Assembly: GCA_963169345.1 (NCBI GenBank) | Contig: CAUJCT010000043.1 | Span: forward strand, 1-64,000 | DNA length: 64,000 bases | Direction of reading: 5' to 3' | From: Bacteroidota bacterium | GTDB lineage: Bacteria > Bacteroidota > Bacteroidia > NS11-12g > UBA955 | Shown: one piece after another, positions 35,907-43,631 of the stretch | Position numbering within the stretch: position 1 is the first letter of the stretch | Layout of the letters: each line of letters begins with the position of its first letter | Program-made: the position numbers and the translations under genes | Notes under the pieces: model-generated | The model's database searches: none | What the model was told of the DNA's origin: nothing | What the model saw: the letters and a program-made list of their open reading frames with translations, nothing else

Positions 35907-36364
35907 GTGAAGGTAAAGAACTGATTATTTATACAGATGGGGCTGCATTAGGCAATCCCGGTAAAGGAGGATATGGTGTAGTGATGCAATGGGGTGCACA
36001 GCGCAAGGAAATTTTTGAAGCATACGAACACACGACCAATAACCGAATGGAATTACTGGCAGTGATTGTAGCACTAGAAGCCATCAAAAAACCGGATATC
36101 GTCATTCATATTTATACAGACAGTAAATACGTACATGATGCCATAGAAAAAAAATGGGTGTTTGCCTGGCAAAGAGCTGGCTGGAAAGATAAAAAGAACA
36201 TCGATCTTTGGAAACGTTTCTTACTTGTTTACCCTCATCACAATGTAAGATTTCATTGGGTAAAAGGACATGCCGGCATTAAGGAAAACGAACGTTGTGA
36301 TGAACTGGCAACAGAAGCTGCCAGGCGCGGTCCATGGAAACCGGATATTGGATATACCGGGTAA
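35903..36364 (+). CDS. rnhA: Ribonuclease HI
   Basis: This 153-residue protein has all four catalytic acidic positions in context: 'IYTDGAALGNPGKGGYG' (first Asp), 'NNRMELLAVIVALE' (Glu), 'IYTDSKYVHDAI' (Asp) and 'ENERCDELA' (Asp), as well as the 'WVKGHAG' His. It cuts RNA in RNA-DNA hybrids. Its start overlaps the folC stop (ATGA). The length is normal for bacterial RNase HI. Confidence 0.96.
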   Translation: MSEGKELIIYTDGAALGNPGKGGYGVVMQWGAQRKEIFEAYEHTTNNRMELLAVIVALEAIKKPDIVIHIYTDSKYVHDAIEKKWVFAWQRAGWKDKKNIDLWKRFLLVYPHHNVRFHWVKGHAGIKENERCDELATEAARRGPWKPDIGYTG

Positions 36365-36445
36365 GCAATCCACAGAATGTATGATAATCATCACAGAAGG
36401 TGATTCAATATTAAATTCATTTTAAAAAATCAATAAATTTGCAGC

Positions 36446-37336
36446 ATGTCAAGAGAAGAGTGGCTGCTGGTCATTTCGCTACCTATATACATTATTTCGA
36501 TATCTTCTGAGTACATCATAGGCAGAAGGAAACAAATAGACAATTACGATTGGAAAGACAGCTGGGTCAGTCTGGGATTGGGTATTGCCGGAGCAGTGCT
36601 TGATTTTACAATGAAGTACATCACATTAGGGGTATTAGACTGGTGCAATGCACACGCTTTCATTCAAGCGGATTTATTGACCTATTATCCTGTAGCAGCA
36701 TGGGTTCTGGTATTTCTTGGTCAGGATTTCTGTTTTTACTGGTTGCACAGGGCTGAGCATTATAGCAGAATGCTTTGGGCTGTTCACAGCAATCATCACA
36801 GCAGTGAAAAATACAATTTTACAGTAGCTCTTCGTTCTTCGGTTTTACAACCTTTTTACAGATTTCTGTTTTATATTCCGGTAGCTTTTATGGGATTTGA
36901 TGGATTGACTATTATGTTCATGTATGCAGTCAACCAATTTTACCAATTTTTCCTACATACCGAAACGATAGGTAAATTGCCTGGCTGGTATGAAGCCATA
37001 TTTGTTACCCCTTCCCATCACAGAGTACATCATGCCAGCAATGTTTTATATCTCGACAAGAATATGGGTCAGGTGCTTATAATTTGGGATAAACTTTTCG
37101 GTACATTTCAATCTGAATCTGAGAAGCCGCGTTATGGTTTAACCAAAAATGTAGGGTCATATAATTTGCTTAAAGTCATATTTGGTGAGTGGCCCAAAAT
37201 TATTCAAGACATGTCTAAACCAGGGCCAATTAAGCAAAAGTTCAATTATCTGATAAAGGCACCGGGGTGGAGTCATGATGGTAGTTCAAAAACAAGTGAG
37301 CAATTGAGAGCCGAGCAAAAAAAATCCGGAAACTAG
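36446..37336 (+). CDS. Sterol desaturase / fatty acid hydroxylase family membrane protein
   Basis: This 296-residue protein has about four or five membrane helices and the three His boxes of the family: 'LHRAEH' (HxxxH, ~100-105), 'HSNHH' (HxxHH, ~116-120) and 'HHRVHH' (HxxHH, ~190-195). These bind a di-iron centre for hydroxylation or desaturation of a lipid. Homologs in Bacteroidota modify membrane lipids or carotenoids; the substrate here is unknown. The -7 box TAAATTTG (36434-36441) ends four bases before the ATG. It converges on exbD. Confidence 0.9.
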   Translation: MSREEWLLVISLPIYIISISSEYIIGRRKQIDNYDWKDSWVSLGLGIAGAVLDFTMKYITLGVLDWCNAHAFIQADLLTYYPVAAWVLVFLGQDFCFYWLHRAEHYSRMLWAVHSNHHSSEKYNFTVALRSSVLQPFYRFLFYIPVAFMGFDGLTIMFMYAVNQFYQFFLHTETIGKLPGWYEAIFVTPSHHRVHHASNVLYLDKNMGQVLIIWDKLFGTFQSESEKPRYGLTKNVGSYNLLKVIFGEWPKIIQDMSKPGPIKQKFNYLIKAPGWSHDGSSKTSEQLRAEQKKSGN

Positions 37337-37347
37337 TTCCGGACTTT
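37321..37347. terminator. Possible bidirectional terminator
   Basis: TCCGGAA / TTCCGGA form a seven-base-pair stem that spans the stop codon of the desaturase-like gene, flanked by AAAA and CTTT. The T-run is short, so this is a weak call. Confidence 0.4.
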
Positions 37348-37385
37348 ATCTCATATTGGTATATGAGTAGTGTGTGTGTGCGAAA

Positions 37386-37787
37386 TTATTCTTCTCTTTG
37401 GAGTGCAAGTACCACTTTAGCACCTTGTTTATTAGCCACGCTCACCATTTCCATAACACGTTCGTATTGAACAGTCTTATCTGCGTGAATGCTAACGGGT
37501 GCAGTGCGGTCTTTATCCAACTCCTGAGATAGAGCAGCATTTAACTGTTCAAAAGTGAGACCTTTGATATCGTTAACTGCATATTCTCCTTCTGCATTGA
37601 GAAACATTCTGACTGGTCGTACCGGCAAATGCTGATCATCGACGCCTTTAGGCAGGACAATTTTCAGGATAGGCTCTGGAGACACAGTTGAAGTCAGAAT
37701 GAAAAAGATCAACAACATGAAGATAATATCGGTCATAGCCGACAAGCTAAATTCAGTTGTTATTCTATGTCTTTTTCTGATAGCCAT
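37386..37787 (-). CDS. exbD: ExbD/TolR-type proton channel accessory protein
   Basis: This 133-residue protein has one N-terminal membrane helix with the essential Asp ('SAMTDIIFMLLIFFILT', ~17-33) and a periplasmic domain ('ISIHADKTVQYERVMEMV'-like segment, here 'VSIHADKTVQYERV'). With ExbB it converts proton flow into motion for TonB or a TolR-like function. It starts 11 bases after the exbB stop. It is the shorter of three ExbD proteins in the window; the other two are at 50551 and 51118. Confidence 0.9.
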   Translation of the reverse strand: MAIRKRHRITTEFSLSAMTDIIFMLLIFFILTSTVSPEPILKIVLPKGVDDQHLPVRPVRMFLNAEGEYAVNDIKGLTFEQLNAALSQELDKDRTAPVSIHADKTVQYERVMEMVSVANKQGAKVVLALQREE

Positions 37788-37798
37788 GATTTAATAAA

Positions 37799-38500
37799 TT
37801 AAGCAGGTTGCTGAAGTATATCCAGAAATTCGAGTTTGTAAGCTTCCATTTTGTTGGCCACTCTGTCAATTTTCAACATGAGGAAATGGTAAGAGGCAAA
37901 GGCAAAAATACCGAGCAACAAACCGGCAGCACTTGATACCATTTTCACATATAAACCACCGGAGATGATATCTATCTGAATGCTGTTAGCCAAAGATATT
38001 TTGTAAAACATCTGAATAACACCAAAAATTGTACCCAGGAAACCGAACATAGGAGCCAGACCAGCGATAGTAGCGAGGAAACCGATGTTTTTCTCCATTT
38101 TATAAACTTCCATTACACCGACATTTTCAATTGAAGCTTCAATATCCTGTATAGGTTTTCCAATTCTGGAAACACCTTTTTCAATCATTCTTGCAATAGG
38201 TGTATTGGTTCTTTTGCAAAGTGTATCAGCGCCTACAATATTATCGTTAAGCACCATATCCTTGATGTTCATCATAAAGGTAGGGTCTATTTTAGATGCT
38301 TTGTTAATGGTTAACCAACGTTCAATTGCCAGATAAATAGATGCGACCAGCATGATACCAATAGGAATCATAACCACACCACCCTTTAAGGCTAATTGCC
38401 ATAAGTTCTCAGGCATTTCGCCACCTGAGGAGTTTTGAGCAGCTTGAGAAGCTGAATCGGCTGTAGCTGTAACAGCTTGTAAAAAAATGGATAATAACAT
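37799..38500 (-). CDS. exbB: ExbB/TolQ/MotA-type proton channel protein
   Basis: This 233-residue protein has three membrane helices (~34-56, ~128-152 and ~178-200) and the family motif 'IAGLAPMFGFLGTIFGVIQMF' (~145-165) with Gly-rich helix packing. It forms the channel with ExbD, which follows directly. A -7 box TATTTTTG (minus, 38527-38534) lies 26 bases upstream of the ATG. It is the companion of the TonB-like gene at 33894 by content but not by order. A second, longer ExbB is at 51789. Confidence 0.92.
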   Translation of the reverse strand: MLLSIFLQAVTATADSASQAAQNSSGGEMPENLWQLALKGGVVMIPIGIMLVASIYLAIERWLTINKASKIDPTFMMNIKDMVLNDNIVGADTLCKRTNTPIARMIEKGVSRIGKPIQDIEASIENVGVMEVYKMEKNIGFLATIAGLAPMFGFLGTIFGVIQMFYKISLANSIQIDIISGGLYVKMVSSAAGLLLGIFAFASYHFLMLKIDRVANKMEAYKLEFLDILQQPA

Positions 38501-39134
38501 TATGAAATGCGTATGATGTTAAGTTGCAAAAATAAGGATAAGCTTTTAACTAAATTTTAATTGTAAAAATGAATGGACGTATGTCTAAACAAGTTTTTAA
38601 CAGTATTCAATAAAGTTCATGTTTTAGTTATTTACCTTCTCCAAAAGCATTGTAAATACTTGATGTGAAGAAATAAAATGACAGTATAAGTTTGTCAATT
38701 TTAATATACAAGATGCCATAGAGTTGTACTCTGCTTACCTGTATCTGATCCTGATTCTAATGGCAATCAGTGAAAAGTTCTGAGTCATATCAATAGACAA
38801 GGCAGAATGAAATTTTCGCTTTATCAATAGACTCAGTTGATATAAAAATGAATTATTAAACATAAATAAACGATTAAACTAAGTAAATTTTTATACCATT
38901 ATAAAAGCTAACGTTGGATTAGAAATATTTAGTATGTCGTCTCAGCATTTTATCTAAATTCTATCTTCAATCAGTCAATTAAAAAAGACTATTTATAAAA
39001 TCAAATGGATTTACACAAGAACAATATGTCGAAAACCCTTGTCTGACAATGCTTCTCTCCTATCTTTACTCTTAACAATTCAATCTCAAGTTTTAAAGAT
39101 ATTTATTATCATATTTTGTACCTTTGCGCCACTC
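38501..39134. other. Long AT-rich spacer between exbB and the MMPL gene
   Basis: I see no gene here. TATCAATAGAC is repeated (38788-38798 and 38822-38832), and CTGAGTC (38780-38786) and GACTCAG (38830-38836) form an inverted pair around it, so a regulatory site or a small RNA is possible. It contains the divergent -7 boxes at 38527-38534 (minus) and 39119-39126 (plus). Confidence 0.4.
39119..39126 (+). promoter_or_regulatory. -7 box of the MMPL/RND gene
   Basis: TACCTTTG ends eight bases before the ATG at 39135. The -33 region is not clear. Confidence 0.45.
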
Positions 39135-41486
39135 ATGTGGAATGCCATTGCAACCTTCTGTATTAGAAATCGTTTTGTACTTCTGATTGTCCTGGGTCTG
39201 ATGACTGGCGTATTTGGATATTACGCCACTAAAGTCAAAATGACTTATGATAATGCCAAGATAATTCCCAACGACGATCCGGATCATCAGGATTATCTAA
39301 AGTTCAAGCAGATGTTTGGAGAAGACGGCAATATATTGGTTATTGGCGTTCAGAGTTCTAAGATTTTTGAAAAAGATTTTTTCAATGACTGGTATAAACT
39401 TAGCAACGAAATTGAACAAACTGAAGGTGTTGAAAAAGTTATCTCGATATCCAAGGTTTACAATCTTTTCAGAAATGACTCTTTGAGAAAGCTTGAGTTC
39501 AGACCTATTATAAACAGTCCTGTTGCTACTCAGCAGGAAATGGACTCCATCAAAGGCATTATCAATTCCCTTAAATTTTATCAAGGTATATTAATCAATC
39601 CGGATAGCAATGTTACATTGATTGCCGTAACACTTGAGAAAAGCTTTCTTGACAGCAAGGCACGAATTCCACTTGTTAAAGGCATAGATGCCAAATCCAG
39701 AGCTTTCGGAGAAAAGTACAGCTGCCCTATTCACATTTCAGGTTTACCTTATGTGCGTACCATCATGAGTTCGAAAGTAGCAGATGAAATACAGATATTC
39801 ACTTATCTGTCTATGCTTATTACCATCATTTTCATCTTTATCTTTTTCAGATTTATCAGCGCAGTTATAGTTTCTCTTGTAGTGGTTATAATTGGAGTTG
39901 TGGCAACTTTGGGTTTGCTGGCAATGCTCGATTATAAAATCACATTGCTCACAGGTATTCTGCCCCCTCTCATGGTAATCATTGGAATTCAGAACTGCAT
40001 ATATCTGCTCAACGTTTACCATCAGGAGTACACCAGACATAAAAACAAAATGAAGGCTATCACGCGTTTAATTTCTAAAAACGGTTTGCCTTTGTTTTTA
40101 ACCAATGTGACCACAGCAGTTGGTTTCATGGTATTCAGCTTTTCGGGTAGTGCAATGCTCGATCAGTTTTCTGTAGTTTCAGGTATCATCATCATGCTGG
40201 TTTATGTGGTATCTCTTGTATTCATACCGATTGTATACAGTTATCTCCCACCACCAAAAGCCAAGCATACCAAACACCTTGACGGCAAAAGACTCAATAA
40301 GGTTATGGATATCTGCAATTACCTTGTTTACAATAAAAGAAAGGCTATTTATGCCATATCTGCAATTCTGCTGATTGTCTCTTTGTATGGTTCAACCAAA
40401 GTACAAAATCTAGGTTATGTGGTAGATGATTTGCCGGAAACAGACCAGGTTAAAATAGATTTGAATTTCTTTGAGCGCACTTTGAAAGGTACTCTGCCAT
40501 TTGAAATTGCCATAGATACAAAAGTGAAAGGCGGTGTTAAAGATTATGTCACGCTGCAAAAAATCAACCGTCTTGAAAAAGAACTCTTTAAATATCCAGA
40601 ATTTTCAAGACCTTTATCCATAGCTGATGTATTGAAGTTTGCCAATCAAGGAATGAACGATGGTGATGAAAATTATTACATTATTCCGAATGTAATGGAT
40701 ATATCGAATATCGCAGACTACCTGCCAAAGCAGGATCACAATAAAAGCATCACCAAATCACTGGTAGATTCCAATTATCAGATTGCCCGTATAACAGTTC
40801 AGATGGCAGATATTGGTTCTCAAAAGATGAAAGTCCTGACTCAATCTGTGCAATCAAAAATTGATTCGATTTTCCCTAAAGACCAGTACAAGGTTAAGAT
40901 AACAGGAACCAGTGCCATATTTCTGAAAGGCAATGATTATCTGATTGACAACCTGATTCAGAGTATGGTTTCAGCATTACTTATTATTTCCGTCATGATG
41001 GCCTTCTTATTTTTAAGCTGGAGAATGGTTCTGATTTCTTTGATTCCAAATCTGATTCCTTTGATTATGACGTTTGGTATCATGGGATTCTTTGGCATAC
41101 GACTCAAGCCATCTACCATCATTATATTTAGTATTGCTTATGGTATAGTGGTTGATTTTACCATACACTATTTAGCCAAGTACAGACATTCACTGAAGAA
41201 GCACAACTGGGATATGAGCATTGCCATACCTGAAAGTTTAATGGAGGCCGGTCCAAGTATTATTTACACAGCAATTGCATTATTTGCTGGATTCATCATA
41301 TTTGCTGCTTCTAATTTTGGTGGCACAATTGTGTTGGGTGTGCTGACCTCTATTTCGCTGATCTTTGGAATGTTTATGAACTTAATTCTTTTGCCATCTG
41401 TACTGCTTTCACTCGAAAAGAGCATCAATGCCAAAGAAGAATTAGGTAGTACATTGATTGAGATTGATCCGGAAGACGAAGATTAA
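39135..41486 (+). CDS. RND superfamily / MMPL-type exporter
   Basis: This 783-residue protein has a duplicated layout. Each half has one N-terminal helix, a ~180-200-residue periplasmic domain and five more helices: 'FCIRNRFVLLIVLGLMTG' begins the first half and 'NYLVYNKRKAIYAISAILL' the second. Helix 4 of the second half holds 'IIIFSIAYGIVVDFTIHYLAKY' (shortened) with the Asp expected for proton coupling. It belongs to the hydrophobe/MMPL-like branch, lipid or hopanoid exporters. I start it at the ATG after the -7 box; a longer frame begins 96 bases earlier but reads through the promoter. It converges on a hypothetical gene. Confidence 0.9.
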   Translation: MWNAIATFCIRNRFVLLIVLGLMTGVFGYYATKVKMTYDNAKIIPNDDPDHQDYLKFKQMFGEDGNILVIGVQSSKIFEKDFFNDWYKLSNEIEQTEGVEKVISISKVYNLFRNDSLRKLEFRPIINSPVATQQEMDSIKGIINSLKFYQGILINPDSNVTLIAVTLEKSFLDSKARIPLVKGIDAKSRAFGEKYSCPIHISGLPYVRTIMSSKVADEIQIFTYLSMLITIIFIFIFFRFISAVIVSLVVVIIGVVATLGLLAMLDYKITLLTGILPPLMVIIGIQNCIYLLNVYHQEYTRHKNKMKAITRLISKNGLPLFLTNVTTAVGFMVFSFSGSAMLDQFSVVSGIIIMLVYVVSLVFIPIVYSYLPPPKAKHTKHLDGKRLNKVMDICNYLVYNKRKAIYAISAILLIVSLYGSTKVQNLGYVVDDLPETDQVKIDLNFFERTLKGTLPFEIAIDTKVKGGVKDYVTLQKINRLEKELFKYPEFSRPLSIADVLKFANQGMNDGDENYYIIPNVMDISNIADYLPKQDHNKSITKSLVDSNYQIARITVQMADIGSQKMKVLTQSVQSKIDSIFPKDQYKVKITGTSAIFLKGNDYLIDNLIQSMVSALLIISVMMAFLFLSWRMVLISLIPNLIPLIMTFGIMGFFGIRLKPSTIIIFSIAYGIVVDFTIHYLAKYRHSLKKHNWDMSIAIPESLMEAGPSIIYTAIALFAGFIIFAASNFGGTIVLGVLTSISLIFGMFMNLILLPSVLLSLEKSINAKEELGSTLIEIDPEDED

Positions 41487-41530
41487 CAAAGGAAAATCCT
41501 TTTCATTAACATCTCATAACTGCAGAAACT

Positions 41531-41947
41531 TTAATCTTTGATTTTGGGCTTATTATTTACATAAAAAATAGCCAACATAAATCCTAAAGATAATAGCACA
41601 AGAGTTGGCGTTGCCTGTAACACCGCTTCATCCCAAATTTCATTATCATTATAAGTGCTCCAGGCCGCGATTCTGTCCTTAAAGATTGGGACAGTCAGTT
41701 TTATAAATGAAACAGGTATAAAATAAGCTACTAATAGTATAGATTTTAAAATCGGTTTGAGCTTAAGCAATTGTGTCAAGATATAAAGTACACATAGAGG
41801 CAAAATCAAATACAAGACAATTGAAGGAAAAGTTTGCTCAATTATCCAACAGTCAGGGCATGCACTAGATAGTCCAGTCATTGGGAACAAGACTACGTAT
41901 GGTTGCAGCAAAGAGGCTAAAATGATGATGATGATAGAACGAATCAA
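41531..41947 (-). CDS. Hypothetical membrane protein with a CPDC motif
   Basis: I do not recognise this 138-residue protein. It has four hydrophobic segments (about 2-22, 46-66, 73-92 and 113-133). Between the first two is 'SSACPDCWIIEQTF', a CxxC pair that would face the periplasm or cytoplasm depending on topology. The start is TTG at 41947, supported by a TATTTTTG -7 box (minus, 41955-41962) seven bases before it. It stands alone, convergent with the MMPL gene. Confidence 0.6.
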   Translation of the reverse strand: MIRSIIIIILASLLQPYVVLFPMTGLSSACPDCWIIEQTFPSIVLYLILPLCVLYILTQLLKLKPILKSILLVAYFIPVSFIKLTVPIFKDRIAAWSTYNDNEIWDEAVLQATPTLVLLSLGFMLAIFYVNNKPKIKD

Positions 41948-42047
41948 AATGAAGCAAAAATATTGATTGAGTGTTATAGTTCGAAATATTCCTGCAATAT
42001 TACAAAGCTATTAAAATAAACCCTTATCGGATTCATTTAATAAATAA

Positions 42048-43523
42048 CTAATATCCTTTCTTATGCTCGTTACCCGGATGCAGGTGACTGTTTTTGCGGC
42101 TGTACAGGAAGTAAACCAATATGCCCAAAATACCCCAGAAAATAAAGGTTTTCCAGGTGCCGATTCTCACCATGAACATTAATGCAAGATTAGCCAGTAC
42201 CCCTAATGTGGCTACTACAGGTAAGTAAGGCGTTTTATATGGTCTTTCTAGATTTGGTTCTTTAACACGCAATATCCATACAGCTACACATACCATAGTG
42301 AAGGCCAGTAATGTACCCATACTACACATCTCTGAAACTTTATCGATTGGGGTTAATGCGGCTACTAAAGAAACTATGAGACCTACCAGAATGGTACTTT
42401 TAAAAGGCGTTTTAAATTTAGGGTGCAGCTTACCAAAAACGTTAAATGGCAACAAACCATCCTTAGCCATGCCAAGGAAAATACGGGTTTGACCCAGCAT
42501 CATGACCATCATAACAGATATAAGTCCGGCGACTGCCGCTATCGTAATAAAATAGACAGCCCAAGGCTTACCAATTGATGCAAAGGCTGAAGCTACAGGC
42601 GCTTTTAAATCCAGTTGATCGTATTTTACCATACCGGTTAAAACAAGAGATACCAGAATATAGAGTACTGTACAAATCAACAAAGACATAATAATAGCAA
42701 AAGGCACATCTTTCTTAGGATTAACTGCCTCCCCCGATTGAGTGGACACAGCATCAAAACCGATATAGGCAAAGAAAACGATAGACGCTGCTGTTCCTAT
42801 ACCGGCCCAGCCGAAATGACCAACACCTTTAGCATCTATAAATCTTTCAGGGATGAAAGGCACCCAGTTATCGGTGTTGATGTAGAACAAGCCCATGAAA
42901 ATTACGAAGAGTACTACAGTAACTTTTAGAACAACAATAAGATTATTGGTAGTTGCGGCTTCTTTAATACCTTTAACCAGAATAGCCGTTACAACCCAGG
43001 TAATAAGGAAAGCAGGTAAATTAAATGCAAAAGATGGTGCAGTTACGCCAAGTTCAGCTGCTTTTTCGGCAGCGGTAGCAGGATCATTGGTTAACCAAAG
43101 AGGCAAATGGATATTAAACAGATGCAGCAGTTTTTCGAAATAACCCGACCAGCTGACAGCAACAGTGGTTGCCCCCATCATGTATTCGAGAATAAGATTC
43201 CAGCCAATAAACCAGGCGAACAACTCTCCTACTGTTCCGTATGAATAAGCATAAGCAGAGCCTTCAACCGGAAGAATTGAAGAGAATTCGGCATAACACA
43301 AAGCTGCAAATGTACAGGCAATACCGGCCAGGACAAATGAAATAGCCAGAGCTGGTCCGGCATGGTCGTGGGCCGCAATACCGGTAAGGGTAAATATACC
43401 TCCTCCGATAATGGCACCTATACCTAAAGAGGTTAATCCCCATTTGGACAATACTCTGTTGAGTTCGCTTTTACTGGCATCTGCATGAAATGCATCAATT
43501 GGTTTTTTTCTCCAGACTGACAT
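42048..43523 (-). CDS. APC-family amino acid permease
   Basis: This 491-residue protein begins at the ATG at 43523 (MSVWRKKPIDAF), which fits the promoter; a longer frame reads through it. It has 12 or more membrane helices with 'GLTSLGIGAIIGGGIFTLTG' (~27-46) as the GIGxxIGxGIF motif and 'AALCYAEFSSILPVEGSAYAY' (~72-92), typical of cationic amino acid transporters of the YfnA/CAT group. It imports amino acids, probably by proton symport. No amino-acid catabolic gene is adjacent. The substrate is not determined. Confidence 0.93.
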   Translation of the reverse strand: MSVWRKKPIDAFHADASKSELNRVLSKWGLTSLGIGAIIGGGIFTLTGIAAHDHAGPALAISFVLAGIACTFAALCYAEFSSILPVEGSAYAYSYGTVGELFAWFIGWNLILEYMMGATTVAVSWSGYFEKLLHLFNIHLPLWLTNDPATAAEKAAELGVTAPSFAFNLPAFLITWVVTAILVKGIKEAATTNNLIVVLKVTVVLFVIFMGLFYINTDNWVPFIPERFIDAKGVGHFGWAGIGTAASIVFFAYIGFDAVSTQSGEAVNPKKDVPFAIIMSLLICTVLYILVSLVLTGMVKYDQLDLKAPVASAFASIGKPWAVYFITIAAVAGLISVMMVMMLGQTRIFLGMAKDGLLPFNVFGKLHPKFKTPFKSTILVGLIVSLVAALTPIDKVSEMCSMGTLLAFTMVCVAVWILRVKEPNLERPYKTPYLPVVATLGVLANLALMFMVRIGTWKTFIFWGILGILVYFLYSRKNSHLHPGNEHKKGY

Positions 43524-43537
43524 ACTATTTGAATTTC

Positions 43538-43566
43538 CAAAAATATAAAAAATCGAGGTATTCCAA
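43538..43566 (-). promoter_or_regulatory. Promoter of the APC permease
   Basis: On the minus strand TTG (43564-43566) is followed after 18 bases by TATTTTTG (43538-43545). The ATG at 43523 is 14 bases beyond it. Confidence 0.65.
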
Positions 43567-43581
43567 TGAATAAAGAACAAT

Positions 43582-43613
43582 AAAAAAGCCTCAGTTTTTG
43601 CTGAGGCTTTTTT
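43582..43613 (-). terminator. Intrinsic terminator of secDF
   Basis: A 13-base-pair perfect stem (AAAAAAGCCTCAG / CTGAGGCTTTTTT) with a six-base loop lies 19 bases after the secDF stop. It also separates secDF from the permease promoter. Confidence 0.85.
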
Positions 43614-43631
43614 AATAAGTATTTTTTAAGC

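Noticed and set aside
37386..38500. Assignment of this exbB/exbD pair to the flagellar MotA/B system
   Set aside because: The ExbD-like partner lacks a peptidoglycan-binding domain, so it is an ExbBD/TolQR-type pair.
39039..39134. N-terminal extension of the MMPL protein
   Set aside because: It reads through the -7 box; the family N-terminus begins at the ATG at 39135.
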